Positions 1-9,628 of a stretch of 64,000 nucleotides of DNA are shown here, one piece after another. The position numbers and the translations under genes are program-made. Below the pieces are notes generated by a model, which made no database searches, had not been told where the DNA came from, and saw only the letters and a program-made list of their open reading frames with translations. The number at the start of each line of letters is the position of its first letter. Within the stretch, counting starts at the first letter, position 1. This DNA comes from Croceicoccus mobilis (GTDB taxonomy: Bacteria > Pseudomonadota > Alphaproteobacteria > Sphingomonadales > Sphingomonadaceae), in NCBI RefSeq assembly GCF_001661965.1, contig NZ_LYWZ01000028.1, positions 1 through 64,000 on the forward strand. The letters are read 5' to 3'.

Positions 1-935
1 TGCAGGCCGACAGGCTCTGCATCGAGGATGCGGTTGGCCCCATCGGTCGCCGCGCCGCCAGCCTGTTCGATCAGCATGCTCATCGGGTTCGCTTCATATA
101 GCAGGCGCAGCTTCGCCTTACCGTTGCGGTGATCTTCGGGGTAAAGGAACACGCCGCCACGCTTAAGGATGCGATGCACGTCGGCCACCATGGATGCGGT
201 CCAGCGCATGTTGTAATCGACGCCCAAAGGCCCCTCTGCGCCAAGGATGCGCTCTTCCACATATTGGCTGATCGCAGGCGACCACTGGCGACGGCGCGCC
301 ATGTTGATCGCAAATTCGCGGCGGCCGGTCGGGATCTTCAATGGCCCGTCGGTCATACGCCACGAACCGATTTCGGCATCCAGCGTGAATTCATAGACGC
401 CCGTGCCCACGGTCAGCACCATCAGCGTCTGCGGGCCATAGATCGCATAGCCCGCCGCCACCTGGCAGTGACCGGGCTGGAGGAAATCACCTTCCTCCAC
501 ATCGCGGCCAGACGTGTGCTCCGGCGCGCGCAGGATCGAGAAAATAGTGCCGACGGAAAGATCGACATCGACATTGCTCGACCCGTCGATGGGATCGAAC
601 AGCAACAGATATTCGCCCTTGGGATAGCGGTTCGGGATCGGGTGGATCGCCTCCATCTCTTCAGACGCCATGCCGGCAAGATGGCCGCCCCACTCATTCG
701 CGTCGAGCAGCAGGTCATTGGCGATCACGTCCAGCTTCTTCTGCACCTCGCCCTGCACGTTTTCGCTGTCGAGGCTGCCCAGCACATCCCCCAAAGCGCC
801 CTTTGAAATGGCGTGATTGATCACCTTGCAGGCGCGGGCAATGGTTTCGATCAAGAGGCGCAGTTCGGCCGGACAGGTCGAATCCGGCATGCGCTGCTGA
901 TCGATGAGAAAACGGCTGAGAGTGGGTTTGGACAT
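1..935 (-). CDS. fbp: Class I fructose-1,6-bisphosphatase (3' end cut by window)
   Basis: Hydrolyses fructose-1,6-bisphosphate to fructose-6-phosphate in the cytoplasm. The frame starts with ATG at 935 ([13 protein letters not shown]) and stays open for 311 codons to the window edge, so only the last few C-terminal residues are missing. The metal-binding signature [10 protein letters not shown] lies near residue 115 and the family active-site signature [12 protein letters not shown] lies near the end, which together identify class I FBPase. It sits 52 bases downstream of the shikimate-dehydrogenase-like gene, on the same strand as the LacI regulator, and may be cotranscribed with both. Next to a fructose PTS this makes sense: fruK delivers fructose-1,6-bisphosphate, and FBPase can feed it back to hexose phosphates for the Entner-Doudoroff and pentose phosphate routes. 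That role is an inference from neighbours. Confidence 0.93.
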   Translation of the reverse strand, partial: MSKPTLSRFLIDQQRMPDSTCPAELRLLIETIARACKVINHAISKGALGDVLGSLDSENVQGEVQKKLDVIANDLLLDANEWGGHLAGMASEEMEAIHPIPNRYPKGEYLLLFDPIDGSSNVDVDLSVGTIFSILRAPEHTSGRDVEEGDFLQPGHCQVAAGYAIYGPQTLMVLTVGTGVYEFTLDAEIGSWRMTDGPLKIPTGRREFAINMARRRQWSPAISQYVEERILGAEGPLGVDYNMRWTASMVADVHRILKRGGVFLYPEDHRNGKAKLRLLYEANPMSMLIEQAGGAATDGANRILDAEPVGL

Positions 936-987
936 AGGCAATGCTCTCTGACAGGCTGTCATGACGATTGCGCGACATGTCCCGGCC

Positions 988-1845
988 TCAGCCGAGTGCG
1001 GCGCGAATTTCAGCTGCCGCGGCTGCGCCATGGGCAAAGGCCGCAGCCTCTTCCACCATGTCGGCGTCAGGACGCACCCCGGTATACAGCACGAATTGTT
1101 CCACCGCCTGCAATACGATTACGCTGGCGCCCGAAATCACCAATTTTTCCATTTCCCGCGCCAGCTTGATAAAGGGCGTTTCGGCTGGCTGGGCGACCAC
1201 GTCGAAAACGATCTCGGCTGCCGCGACATAGGATTCGGGGAATGCAAGGTCAGCCCCATTCCCGCCCGCCATGCCAAGCGGGGTCACGTTGATCAAAAGG
1301 GGCGCTCCCGGTTCGGGCAGGTCGGCGCGCCAGTCATAGCCATATTGCCGGGCCAGCGCGGGGCCGGTGTCGACGTTTCGCGCGATGATGGTGCCATGAT
1401 CGAAACCCAGATTTCGCAGCGCCGCTGCCACCGCCTTCGCCATCCCGCCGCTTCCGCGCAGGACGAAAGGTGTGGCCGGGTCGATCCTTTTCGCTTTCAG
1501 CAAATCGCGAACCGCGATGAAATCGGTGTTGTAGCCGGTAAGCACGCCATCATCATTGACGATGGTGTTGACGCTTTCAATCACGCTGGCCGACGCTTCA
1601 ATATGGTCGAGGAGCGGAATCACCGCCTCCTTGAACGGCATGGAAATCGCGCTTCCGCGAATACCCAGCGCCCGGATCCCACCGATGGCGGCAGCCAGAT
1701 CGGTCGTACCGAACGACTTGTAAAGAAAGTCGAGCCCCAGCAACTCATACAGCCGGTTATGTAGCCGCGATCCGCCATTACCGGGCCTGCCGGACAGCGA
1801 CATGCACAGCTTCGTCGCAGCGCCAATCGGCGGTTTTTCGGTCAT
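988..1845 (-). CDS. Shikimate 5-dehydrogenase-like protein, HI0607/SdhL type
   Basis: A 285-aa member of the AroE superfamily. The N-terminal stretch [18 protein letters not shown], the [11 protein letters not shown] segment (where true AroE has a VTIPHK-type sequence), the glycine-rich NADP loop GSGGMAKAV and the tail [16 protein letters not shown] fit the divergent HI0607 'SDH-like' branch rather than biosynthetic AroE. Enzymes of that branch act poorly on shikimate and their physiological substrate is not settled. I chose ATG 1845 because it starts just before the conserved region; a longer in-frame start would run back into the regulator gene. It begins 13 bases after the LacI gene stops, so the two are probably cotranscribed. 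A role in the fructose regulon is suggested only by position. Confidence 0.85.
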   Translation of the reverse strand: MTEKPPIGAATKLCMSLSGRPGNGGSRLHNRLYELLGLDFLYKSFGTTDLAAAIGGIRALGIRGSAISMPFKEAVIPLLDHIEASASVIESVNTIVNDDGVLTGYNTDFIAVRDLLKAKRIDPATPFVLRGSGGMAKAVAAALRNLGFDHGTIIARNVDTGPALARQYGYDWRADLPEPGAPLLINVTPLGMAGGNGADLAFPESYVAAAEIVFDVVAQPAETPFIKLAREMEKLVISGASVIVLQAVEQFVLYTGVRPDADMVEEAAAFAHGAAAAAEIRAALG

Positions 1846-1858
1846 CGACAAACACTCT

Positions 1859-2866
1859 TCATCGGGATTGAGCCTCCATATCCGCCGCTGCATCCACGGC
1901 AGCGGACGATCCGCGCACGATCAGCCGGCCTTGTAGCACCACCTTGCGCGCGGGGTTTTCAGGGTGGGCGATGCGCTCGGCCAGCATCGTCATCGCGGTG
2001 CGGCCAATTTCGTCTACCGGCTGTTCGATCACGGTCAGCCCGTCGCCGACAAATTCCATCCAGTCGTTATTATCGAATCCTGCCAGCGCGATATCGCCCG
2101 GAACACGCAGGCCCAGAACCCGCAATTCGCGCAGCACCGTCAGCAGCATCACGCCATTGCTGGCAACGATGGCATCGGGCCGGTCCGCGCCTGCGAGGAT
2201 TCCGTGCAGCACCTGCGCGGCCTCGCCATCGGCATGCGGCACGGCATGGCTGGTGGCAGCGATCCCCAACCGGGCGGCGGCTTCCTCGAACCCAATGCGG
2301 CGTTCCCGACCGGTATTGCTTTCGGCGCCGAAAAGCCCCGCAATGCGGCGATGGCCACGCTGCACCAGATGCTGCACCAGCGCATCGGCCATCGAGATAT
2401 TGTCGAGCACCACGCAGTCGAACACCTCACCGGGGATCGTACGGTCGATCAGCACGGTGGGAAAGTCGCGTGGCGGGCGTTTGCGCGTGCTGCGGGCAGG
2501 GGCGAGGATGACGCCGGTCACGCGCTCCTCCTCCATCAGACCCAGATAGGCCTCCTCCTTCGCCGGATCTTCATCGGTGTTGCACAGGATGATCCGCATG
2601 CCTTGCCGGTTGGCCATGTCTTCGATCGTGCGCGACACGGCCGTGAAGAACGGGTTGCGAATGTCCGCCACGATAAGACCAATGGTATTGGTATGGCGCG
2701 AACGCAGACGCCGCGCTGCCAGATTGGGGCGATAGCCGGTGGTCTCCACCGCTTTCAGTACCGCGTCGCGCATGGCGGGATCGACGGGCGTTCCAGACAG
2801 GACGCGCGATACGGTAGCGGGGGAAACCCCTGCCGCCCGTGCCACGTCGCGAATACCCACTGCCAT
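1859..2866 (-). CDS. LacI/GalR-family regulator, probable fructose operon repressor
   Basis: A 335-aa transcription factor. The N-terminal helix-turn-helix with hinge (IRDVARAAGVSPATVSRVL, residues about 4-22, then RPNLAARRLRS) is typical of LacI/GalR proteins, and a periplasmic-binding-protein-like sensor domain fills the rest (TIGLIVADIRNPFF, IALAGFDNNDW). The ATG at 2866 is preceded by GGGAGAG at good spacing and puts the HTH at the usual distance from the N terminus; a longer upstream frame adds 26 unlikely residues. It is divergent from fruBKA with a perfect palindrome between them, and a degenerate copy of that palindrome lies over its own start codon, which suggests autoregulation. The effector is probably a fructose phosphate, by analogy with FruR/Cra; this is inferred. 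Confidence 0.9.
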   Translation of the reverse strand: MAVGIRDVARAAGVSPATVSRVLSGTPVDPAMRDAVLKAVETTGYRPNLAARRLRSRHTNTIGLIVADIRNPFFTAVSRTIEDMANRQGMRIILCNTDEDPAKEEAYLGLMEEERVTGVILAPARSTRKRPPRDFPTVLIDRTIPGEVFDCVVLDNISMADALVQHLVQRGHRRIAGLFGAESNTGRERRIGFEEAAARLGIAATSHAVPHADGEAAQVLHGILAGADRPDAIVASNGVMLLTVLRELRVLGLRVPGDIALAGFDNNDWMEFVGDGLTVIEQPVDEIGRTAMTMLAERIAHPENPARKVVLQGRLIVRGSSAAVDAAADMEAQSR

Positions 2867-2882
2867 GAAAACGTTCTCTCCC
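2863..2882. promoter_or_regulatory. Second, degenerate operator over the regulator start codon
   Basis: The core GAAAACGTTCTC differs by one base from the core of the perfect palindrome 100 bases away (GAAAACGTTTTC). It covers the ATG and ribosome-binding region of the LacI-family gene. This placement fits negative autoregulation or a DNA loop between two operators. Visible in sequence; binding is inferred. Confidence 0.5.
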
Positions 2883-2950
2883 GTTATCCGGTCCAATGCC
2901 TCTTCTGTGTCAATGATCTTGGCCTTTCGTATTGTTTTCTGCAAGCGCTC

Positions 2951-2982
2951 TTGACAATTTAGCTGAGAAAACGTTTTCTCAG
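2951..2982 (+). promoter_or_regulatory. fru operon promoter region with perfect 20-bp LacI-type operator
   Basis: A consensus -35 hexamer TTGACA lies at 2951-2956. It is followed by a perfect palindrome CTGAGAAAAC|GTTTTCTCAG at 2963-2982 with the central CG usual for LacI/GalR operators. The palindrome occupies the spacer and the expected -10 zone, so a bound repressor would block polymerase. No good -10 hexamer can be seen, so the exact transcription start is uncertain. Confidence 0.75.
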
Positions 2983-3007
2983 TTCAGAACGAATGATGGA
3001 GAGAAGG

Positions 3008-5518
3008 ATGTTGGCAGAAACCGCCCCCGAAGCGGTCGCACAGACCCATGTGGCGATCGGCGCAAAGGCTGCTTCGAAAGAAGATGCGATCCGCCAGGTG
3101 GGCCAGTTGCTTGTCGCGAGTGGCGCTGCCGATCCCGCTTATGTCGAATCGATGCTGGCGCGCGAAGCGGCTGCCAACACCTTCCTCGGCTCTGCCGTGG
3201 CGATCCCGCACGGGATGAAGGAAGACCGCGCCATGGTGAAGCATGACGCCATCGCCGTGCTGCAATTGCGCGGCGGGGTCGAATGGAACCCGGGCCAAGG
3301 CGCGCGGCTTGTCGTCGGCATTGCCGCCAATTCGGATAGCCATATCGCCATCCTGCGCCGCCTCACCCGCCTGATACAGGATGAGGAGAAGCTGGAGACG
3401 CTGATTTCAACCGATGATGCGCAGGCCATCGTGCGCGCATTGGAAAGCGATGCGCCCGAACCGGCGCGAATCGCTGCCACCGATCTGGCCCAGACTGCCG
3501 AATGGACAGTCGATTACCCCTCGGGCCTGCATGCGCGGCCCGGATCGGCATGGGTCGACACAGCCAAGGCGCAAAAGGCGCGGCTGCGCGTGCGCCACGG
3601 GGACGACAGCGCCGATCCGCGCAGCCTCATATCGCTCCTGCAACTGGGTCTGAAGCAGGGTGACACCGTCATTTTCAGCGCCGAGGGCGAAGGCGCCCGT
3701 TCCGCGCTGGATGCGCTGGTAAAGACCGCCCGCAACCTGTCCGCCCGCGAAAAGCGCGATGCGGAGCGGGCAGAAGAAAAGGCCGCCACCCCGATCCGCG
3801 GTTGGAAGCCGACCGGAAACCCCGAGATGATCACCGGCGTCGCGGCCAGCCCCGGCCTTGCCATCGGCACGGTGCACGTGCTTGCCGCCGAAGAGCTGGA
3901 CGTGCCCGACGTGCCGGTCGATCTGGTCACCGGCGGCGCGCAATTGAACGATGCCCTGTCGCAGACCCGCGCCCATATGAAGGCGCTGATCGACGATACC
4001 GCGCGCCGGCTTGGCGCGGGCGATGCCGCGATCTTCAAGGCGCAGGCCGATCTGCTCGACGATACCGACCTTATCACTCTTACTTGCCAACTGATGGTCG
4101 AGGGGCACGGCGTCGCATGGTCATGGCACAATGCGGTCGAACGCGTCGCGGGCCAGCTTTCGGCGCTGGGCAATCCGGTGCTGGCGGCCCGTGCGGCGGA
4201 TCTTCACGATGTCGGGCGCCGCGTGCTGGCCGAAATCGACCCCGCGCTCTCCACCGGATCGCTGGCCGACATGCCCGGCGAACCCACGATCCTCGTTGCC
4301 TCCGATCTCTCCCCTTCGGATACGGCGACGCTGGATACAGGCCGCGTCGCCGGTATCGCGACCGCACTGGGCGGGCCCACATCGCATAGCGCCATTCTTG
4401 CGCGCACGCTGGGCCTGCCCTCTGTCGTGGCGGGCGGCGCGCGCCTGCTGGCGCTGGCGGCGGGGACGACGGCCATCGTCGATGGCGACAGCGGGCGGGT
4501 CTGGATCGATCCTTCGGCTGACGATCTCGCCTCTGCCCGCGCATGGATTGCCGATCTGGCGCAGAAACGCGCGGCGGAGGAAGCCGAGCGCGGCCAGCCC
4601 GCCATCACCACCGATGGCATGCGGATCGAAGTCGCGGCCAATGTGAACCGCCCCGATCAGGTGCCCTTTGCCGTGGCGCAGGGCGGCGAAGGCGTCGGCC
4701 TGATGCGCACCGAATTCCTGTTTCTGGAGGCAGGCGAGACCCCGGACGAAGACGATCAATATGCGATTTATCGCGCCATGATCGACGCGCTGGAAGGGCG
4801 TCCGCTGATCGTGCGCGCGCTCGACATCGGCGGTGACAAGCAGGTCCCGCACCTCGACCTGCCCGAAGAGGAGAACCCGTTCCTGGGCGTGCGCGGCGCG
4901 CGGCTGCTGCTGCGCCGCCCCGACCTGCTCGATCCGCAATTGCGCGCCTTGTACCGCGCGGCAAAGGAAGGCGGGGACGTAAAGATCATGTTCCCCATGA
5001 TCACTTCGGCATGGGAACTGATCCGCCTGCGCGCGCGGTGCGAGGAAATCCGCGCCGAACTGGACGCCCCCCAGATCCCCGTTGGCATCATGATCGAGGT
5101 GCCCGCTGCCGCCGTGCAGGCGCGCAGCCTTGCCCGCCATGCCAATTTCTTTTCCATCGGCACCAATGATCTTACCCAATATGCGCTCGCCATCGACCGG
5201 CAGAACCCTGAACTGGCGGGCGAGGCCGACAGCCTGCACCCTGCCGTGCTCAACCTTATCGCGCTTTGCGTCGAAGGGGCGAAGGAACACGGCTGCTGGG
5301 TCGGCGTATGCGGCGGTATCGCGGGCGATCCGTTCGGTGCGGCGCTTCTCACCGGGCTCGGCGTGGCCGAACTTTCGATGACCCCGCGCGACATTCCGGC
5401 GGTAAAGGCCCGCCTGCGCGGAGCCGGGATGGACGAGATGAAGGCGCTGGCCGCCCGCGCGCTGGCCGCAGCCGGAGCGGACGAGGTCCGTGCCCTCGAT
5501 ACAGGAGCGGGGGAATGA
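3008..5518 (+). CDS. fruB: PTS fructose multiphosphoryl transfer protein (EIIA-HPr-EI fusion)
   Basis: A cytoplasmic 836-aa fusion that passes phosphate from PEP to the fructose permease. EIIA(Fru) comes first (about residues 10-150, phospho-His in AIPHGM near residue 68), then an HPr domain (GLHARPGS, His near 175), then a full enzyme I (from about 275; GGPTSHSAILAR active His; PEP-binding C-terminal domain with GVCGGIAGDP). All three phosphorylation sites are intact, so the system needs no separate general PTS proteins. ATG 3008 is preferred over 2993 because GGAGAGAAGG lies directly before it. It is followed with ATGA overlap by fruK. Repression by the LacI-type protein at the upstream palindrome is inferred. 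Confidence 0.95.
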   Translation: MLAETAPEAVAQTHVAIGAKAASKEDAIRQVGQLLVASGAADPAYVESMLAREAAANTFLGSAVAIPHGMKEDRAMVKHDAIAVLQLRGGVEWNPGQGARLVVGIAANSDSHIAILRRLTRLIQDEEKLETLISTDDAQAIVRALESDAPEPARIAATDLAQTAEWTVDYPSGLHARPGSAWVDTAKAQKARLRVRHGDDSADPRSLISLLQLGLKQGDTVIFSAEGEGARSALDALVKTARNLSAREKRDAERAEEKAATPIRGWKPTGNPEMITGVAASPGLAIGTVHVLAAEELDVPDVPVDLVTGGAQLNDALSQTRAHMKALIDDTARRLGAGDAAIFKAQADLLDDTDLITLTCQLMVEGHGVAWSWHNAVERVAGQLSALGNPVLAARAADLHDVGRRVLAEIDPALSTGSLADMPGEPTILVASDLSPSDTATLDTGRVAGIATALGGPTSHSAILARTLGLPSVVAGGARLLALAAGTTAIVDGDSGRVWIDPSADDLASARAWIADLAQKRAAEEAERGQPAITTDGMRIEVAANVNRPDQVPFAVAQGGEGVGLMRTEFLFLEAGETPDEDDQYAIYRAMIDALEGRPLIVRALDIGGDKQVPHLDLPEEENPFLGVRGARLLLRRPDLLDPQLRALYRAAKEGGDVKIMFPMITSAWELIRLRARCEEIRAELDAPQIPVGIMIEVPAAAVQARSLARHANFFSIGTNDLTQYALAIDRQNPELAGEADSLHPAVLNLIALCVEGAKEHGCWVGVCGGIAGDPFGAALLTGLGVAELSMTPRDIPAVKARLRGAGMDEMKALAARALAAAGADEVRALDTGAGE

Positions 5519-6504
5519 ACATCCTGACCGTCACCTTCAACCCGGCCATCGACCAGACCGTGACGCTCGACCGGCTGACTGTCGGCGCGGTGCACCGCGC
5601 GCACCAGGTGCGGCAGAACGCGGGCGGCAAGGGCGTCAATGTCGCCAGCTGTCTTGCCGATTGGAGCACATCCGATAGCGGCACGCCCGTTGCGGCCTAT
5701 GGCCTGCTCGGCAGCGACAATGCCTCCAGCTTCGATGCGCTGTTTGCACGCAAAGGCATCGCCGACCGCATGATCCGCATTCCCGGATCGACCCGCGTCA
5801 ACCTCAAGCTGGTCGACGATGCGGGCACCACCGACATCAATCTCGATGGCATCGCCATTGATCGCGGGCGCGCCGAAATGGTCGCCGCAACTCTTGAAAG
5901 CGCGGCAGGTTCTGGCGACCTGGCCGTGCTGGCGGGCAGCCTCCCCCCGGGCTGCCCGCCCGATATCTACGGCACATTGACCGCTGCCTTGCGGGCAAAG
6001 GGCGCGCGCATCCTGCTCGACACCAGCGGCCTGCCGCTGACCTGCGCGCTGGAAAGCGCGGCATTGCCCGACGTGGTCAAACCCAACCGCGAAGAACTGG
6101 CCGACTGGCTGGGTCGCGCGCTGCCCGATACCGCCGCCCTGCTGGATGCCGCGCATGAATTGCGCCGGCGCGGGGTCGCTCTGGTGGTGATTTCCGCCGG
6201 CGAGGACGGCGCGATCTTTGTGTCGGGCGAAGGCGCGATTACGGCGAAGCTGACCATCGGTGACATCGCCAGCACCGTGGGCGCGGGCGATGCCATGGTG
6301 GCCGGCATCGCCGCCGCGCTGGCAGAGGGTGCCTCGCTCGAGCGCATCGCGCGCCTGTCGACCGCCTTTGCCGTCGCCAAGCTGGGCATGGCCGGTCCCA
6401 ACCTGCCCGCGCTCGCCAATGTGCGGGCGCTGGTCGAGGACGTGGCGATCCAATGGCTGGAAACCTCCGAAACGAAAACAAGTATGGCTGGAGAGGCCGA
6501 ATGA
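5515..6504 (+). CDS. fruK: 1-phosphofructokinase
   Basis: A PfkB-family kinase of 329 aa that converts fructose-1-phosphate to fructose-1,6-bisphosphate with ATP. It shows the family N-terminal fold (ILTVTFNPAIDQTV), the substrate loop NAGGKGVNVA, and the C-terminal catalytic signature STVGAGDAMVAG with the base Asp in GAGD. NPAIDQT is typical of 1-phosphofructokinases rather than ribokinases. The start overlaps the fruB stop (ATGA) and its own stop overlaps the fruA start, so the three are translationally coupled. Confidence 0.95.
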   Translation: MNILTVTFNPAIDQTVTLDRLTVGAVHRAHQVRQNAGGKGVNVASCLADWSTSDSGTPVAAYGLLGSDNASSFDALFARKGIADRMIRIPGSTRVNLKLVDDAGTTDINLDGIAIDRGRAEMVAATLESAAGSGDLAVLAGSLPPGCPPDIYGTLTAALRAKGARILLDTSGLPLTCALESAALPDVVKPNREELADWLGRALPDTAALLDAAHELRRRGVALVVISAGEDGAIFVSGEGAITAKLTIGDIASTVGAGDAMVAGIAAALAEGASLERIARLSTAFAVAKLGMAGPNLPALANVRALVEDVAIQWLETSETKTSMAGEAE

Positions 6505-8213
6505 GCAAGTTCTACGCAATCGTCGAAGACCGGGACGCTGGCGTACGCGCCTTCCTGGCCGCCGAAGCCCTGCGCAGGGCCGCCGAAAAGACCGGCCGCG
6601 CGATAGAGATCGAGGTCCGCACCGAACAGGGCCCGGTCAACCCGCTGCCCGAAGGCGCGCCGGCTGCGGGCGACACGTTGCTGCTGGTCGGCCCCGAACA
6701 GGCGTCCGACCCCGCACTGGCCTCTCGCGCCGACAGCCGCCTCACGCTCGATGCCGTACTGTCGGACCCCGACGCCGCATTGGGCGCGGACACTGCCGCA
6801 CCCGCAGCGGGCAGCGATACGAAGCGCATCGTCGCCGTAACCTCTTGCCCGACCGGCATCGCCCACACCTTCATGGCCGCCGAAGGGCTGCAGGCAGGCG
6901 CGGCGCAGCTCGGCTATGACATGCGCGTCGAAACGCAGGGTTCGGTCGGCGCCGGCACGCCGCTGACAGCGGAAGAGATCGCCGCTGCCGATATCGTCAT
7001 CATCGCTGCCGACCGCGAAGTCGACCGTGCGCGTTTCGCGGGCAAGCGGGTCTTTGCATCCAGCACCAAGCCCGCCATTTCGGGAGGCGCGAAGCTGATC
7101 GCCCGCGCGCTGGACGAAGCCGAGACACAGGGCGGCGAGGTGCAGGCTGACGGAGCATCCGGAAACGCGTCCGGCAAGCAGGAACGCACCGGCCCCTATA
7201 AGCATCTGATGACCGGCGTGTCCTTCATGCTGCCCTTCGTGGTCGCGGGCGGCCTGCTGATCGCCATGGCGTTCGCGTTGGGCGGGGTCGACGCCAATGC
7301 CGATGCCGCCGAAGGGACGTTGGCCCATGCCCTGTTCCAGATCGGCGCGAGTGGCGGCTTTGCCCTGATCGTCCCGGCGCTGGCCGGTTACATCGCCTTT
7401 TCCATCGCCGACCGGCCGGGCATCGCGCCGGGCATGATCGGCGGCATGCTTGCCAATTCGATCGGCGCGGGCTTTCTGGGCGGCATCGTCGCGGGTTTCG
7501 TCGCGGGCTATGGCGTTTACTGGCTCAACCGCTGGATCCAGCTGCCCAAGAACCTGCAAGGATTGAAGCCCGTCCTCGTTCTGCCTGTGCTGGGCACGCT
7601 GTTGACGGGTCTGTTGATGATTTATGCCATCGGCACGCCGGTGGCCGCGCTGCTGAATTTCATGACCGAATGGCTGCGCTCGATGCAGGGGTCGAGCGCG
7701 CTGCTTCTGGGCGCGATCCTGGGCGCGATGATGGCGCTCGACATGGGCGGGCCGGTGAACAAGGCGGCCTATGCCTTTTCGATCGGCGTATTGGCGAGCG
7801 GCATTTACGGCCCGATGGCCGCGACCATGGCTGCGGGCATGACCCCGCCGCTGGCCGCAGCATTGGCCACCCGCCTGTTCAAATGGCGCTTTTCGCTGGA
7901 AGAGCGCGAGGCGGGCGGTGCGGCTGCCGTGCTGGGCCTTGCCTTCGTGACCGAGGGCGCGATCCCCTTTGCCGCGCGCGATCCGCTGCGCATGATCCCC
8001 GCGCTGATGGCCGGGTCGGCGCTGGCCGGGGCCATTTCGATGGCGGTGGGCGTGGAACTGCGTACCCCGCATGGCGGCATTTTCGTGCTGCCTATCCCGG
8101 GCGCGGTCACCCATGTCGGGCTTTATGCCGTCGCCATCATTGCCGGCACGGTGCTGTCCGCCGTGCTTGTCGGCCTGTTGAAACGCACGGCGCCTGCCGC
8201 CGCTGCCGCCTGA
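6501..8213 (+). CDS. fruA: PTS fructose transporter, EIIBC component
   Basis: Inner-membrane permease of 570 aa that imports fructose and releases fructose-1-phosphate. The N-terminal part holds a degenerate EIIB-like domain (about 1-100) and a functional EIIB (about 110-210) with the phospho-Cys motif VTSCPTGIAHTFMAAE. The C-terminal EIIC domain (about 235-570) is hydrophobic with the conserved ALDMGGPVNKAAY loop. The start overlaps the fruK stop and follows GGAGAGG. A lysine-, glutamine- and serine-rich linker separates B and C. Confidence 0.95.
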   Translation: MSKFYAIVEDRDAGVRAFLAAEALRRAAEKTGRAIEIEVRTEQGPVNPLPEGAPAAGDTLLLVGPEQASDPALASRADSRLTLDAVLSDPDAALGADTAAPAAGSDTKRIVAVTSCPTGIAHTFMAAEGLQAGAAQLGYDMRVETQGSVGAGTPLTAEEIAAADIVIIAADREVDRARFAGKRVFASSTKPAISGGAKLIARALDEAETQGGEVQADGASGNASGKQERTGPYKHLMTGVSFMLPFVVAGGLLIAMAFALGGVDANADAAEGTLAHALFQIGASGGFALIVPALAGYIAFSIADRPGIAPGMIGGMLANSIGAGFLGGIVAGFVAGYGVYWLNRWIQLPKNLQGLKPVLVLPVLGTLLTGLLMIYAIGTPVAALLNFMTEWLRSMQGSSALLLGAILGAMMALDMGGPVNKAAYAFSIGVLASGIYGPMAATMAAGMTPPLAAALATRLFKWRFSLEEREAGGAAAVLGLAFVTEGAIPFAARDPLRMIPALMAGSALAGAISMAVGVELRTPHGGIFVLPIPGAVTHVGLYAVAIIAGTVLSAVLVGLLKRTAPAAAAA

Positions 8214-8236
8214 TACCCCACGCAAAGGTTCAATCG

Positions 8237-9628
8237 ATGACCGTCACATTCCCCCACGGCGCCTGCCGCACAGGCGCTGCCGCCCTCGCTATTGCCACGG
8301 CCCTGTCGCTATCGCCTGCTGCGGCCCTTGCACAAGACGGCGACGCCAGCACTGTCGCCGACCGGCAGGATCCGCTGCCCCCGGCCTTGCCCGAACCTGC
8401 CCGGCGCGAGGTCACCCCGTTCCAGCCCCTGGCCGATGACGGCATCACGCTTGCGCTGAACTATACGGGCGAGGCTGCCGCCAATCTGTCGGGCGGGCTG
8501 ACGAAGGACGCCGCCTATGCGGGTCAGGTCTATGTCGGCGCCGATTTCGACATGGACACCATCGCCGGAATTTCGGGCGCGAAGATCCATGCCGCCGTCA
8601 CCAACCGGCACGGCAAAAGCCTGTCGGCGCTCGCGCTGGGCAACAACACCTCGGTGCAGGAAATCTGGGGCACGCAAAACACCCATCTTGCGATCCTGAC
8701 ATGGGAACAGAGTATGCTGGACGGCGCGCTGACCGTTGAGGCAGGCAAGAGCCAGGCCAATATCCATTTCCTGAATTCGCAATATTACTGCCATTTCCAG
8801 AACAATTCGGTTTGCGGCAATCCGACCTTCGTCTTCAAGAACAGCAATTTCACCTATTTCCCGGCATCGAGCTGGATGGCCCATGCCAAGGCGCAGTTCA
8901 CTGACGAGATCAGCCTGCATGCCGGCGTTTACGAGGTGAACCCGCGCCGCAAGCGGCCCAACGACGATGGCTTCACCTTCTCGTTCAAGGGCGGCACCGG
9001 CGTCGTCATCCCGTGGGAGCTGGAATATGCGCCCCAATCCGGGCTGCCGGGCCGCTATATCCTGGGCGGCTGGATCGACAGGGGCGATTATGCCGATCCG
9101 CTGCTCGACGATGATGGCGATATCGCGATCCTGTCGGGCGAAGCGGCGGCGACGCGCAAGGGGCGTTCGGGCCTGTATGTCCGCGCCGAACAGCAGATCA
9201 CCGGCACCGCCGGGCCCAACCCGCGCGGGCTGGCGATCTTTGGCGTCGCGATGACCAACCTGTCGGGCCGGGTCGAGGAAAGCCGCTTCCTCGATTTCGG
9301 GATCGTGCAGACCGGCACTTTCCCCGGCCGCGATCGGGACACGTTGGGCTTCGTGATTTCCGACCAGCGCTTTTCCGACCTCGCGATGGAGCGTATGCGC
9401 GCCGCACGCGTTGCCGCAGGCGGCGATGGCGATATCTCCCGCCACCAAGTGATGATGGAACTGGCCTATGGCGCGCAGCTGACTCCTGCGGTCCGGATCT
9501 CGCCAAATGTCCAGTATATCGTGAACCCCGACCAGACCGGCGCGCCGTTTCGCACGAGCGATATTCCAGATGCACTGATCGTGGGCTTCAAATTCACCAT
9601 CGACGGCCCGACATTATTGGGGCGGTGA
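8237..9628 (+). CDS. OprB-type carbohydrate-selective porin
   Basis: A 463-aa outer-membrane beta-barrel with an N-terminal signal peptide (GAAALAIATALSLSPAAALAQ). Alternating beta strands, the segment LAILTWEQSMLDGALTVEAGK, a short disulfide-like pair (YYCHFQNNSVCG) and the strand GLAIFGVAMTN are features of the OprB sugar porin family. It begins 23 bases after fruA, so it is probably the outer-membrane entry for the fru operon. Oddity: the last strand (VGFKFTID) is followed by GPTLLGR instead of ending in an aromatic residue, and the stop codon touches a transposase relic, so the natural C terminus may have been altered. Confidence 0.88.
   Translation: MTVTFPHGACRTGAAALAIATALSLSPAAALAQDGDASTVADRQDPLPPALPEPARREVTPFQPLADDGITLALNYTGEAAANLSGGLTKDAAYAGQVYVGADFDMDTIAGISGAKIHAAVTNRHGKSLSALALGNNTSVQEIWGTQNTHLAILTWEQSMLDGALTVEAGKSQANIHFLNSQYYCHFQNNSVCGNPTFVFKNSNFTYFPASSWMAHAKAQFTDEISLHAGVYEVNPRRKRPNDDGFTFSFKGGTGVVIPWELEYAPQSGLPGRYILGGWIDRGDYADPLLDDDGDIAILSGEAAATRKGRSGLYVRAEQQITGTAGPNPRGLAIFGVAMTNLSGRVEESRFLDFGIVQTGTFPGRDRDTLGFVISDQRFSDLAMERMRAARVAAGGDGDISRHQVMMELAYGAQLTPAVRISPNVQYIVNPDQTGAPFRTSDIPDALIVGFKFTIDGPTLLGR

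Noticed and set aside
129-806. Long plus-strand open frame at the left edge
   Set aside because: It lies opposite the fructose-1,6-bisphosphatase gene, whose minus-strand frame carries the family motifs; the plus-strand product has no domain character.
988-1845. Annotation as biosynthetic AroE
   Set aside because: The substrate-binding region reads SMPFK instead of the AroE-type VTIPHK segment, which matches the HI0607-like branch.
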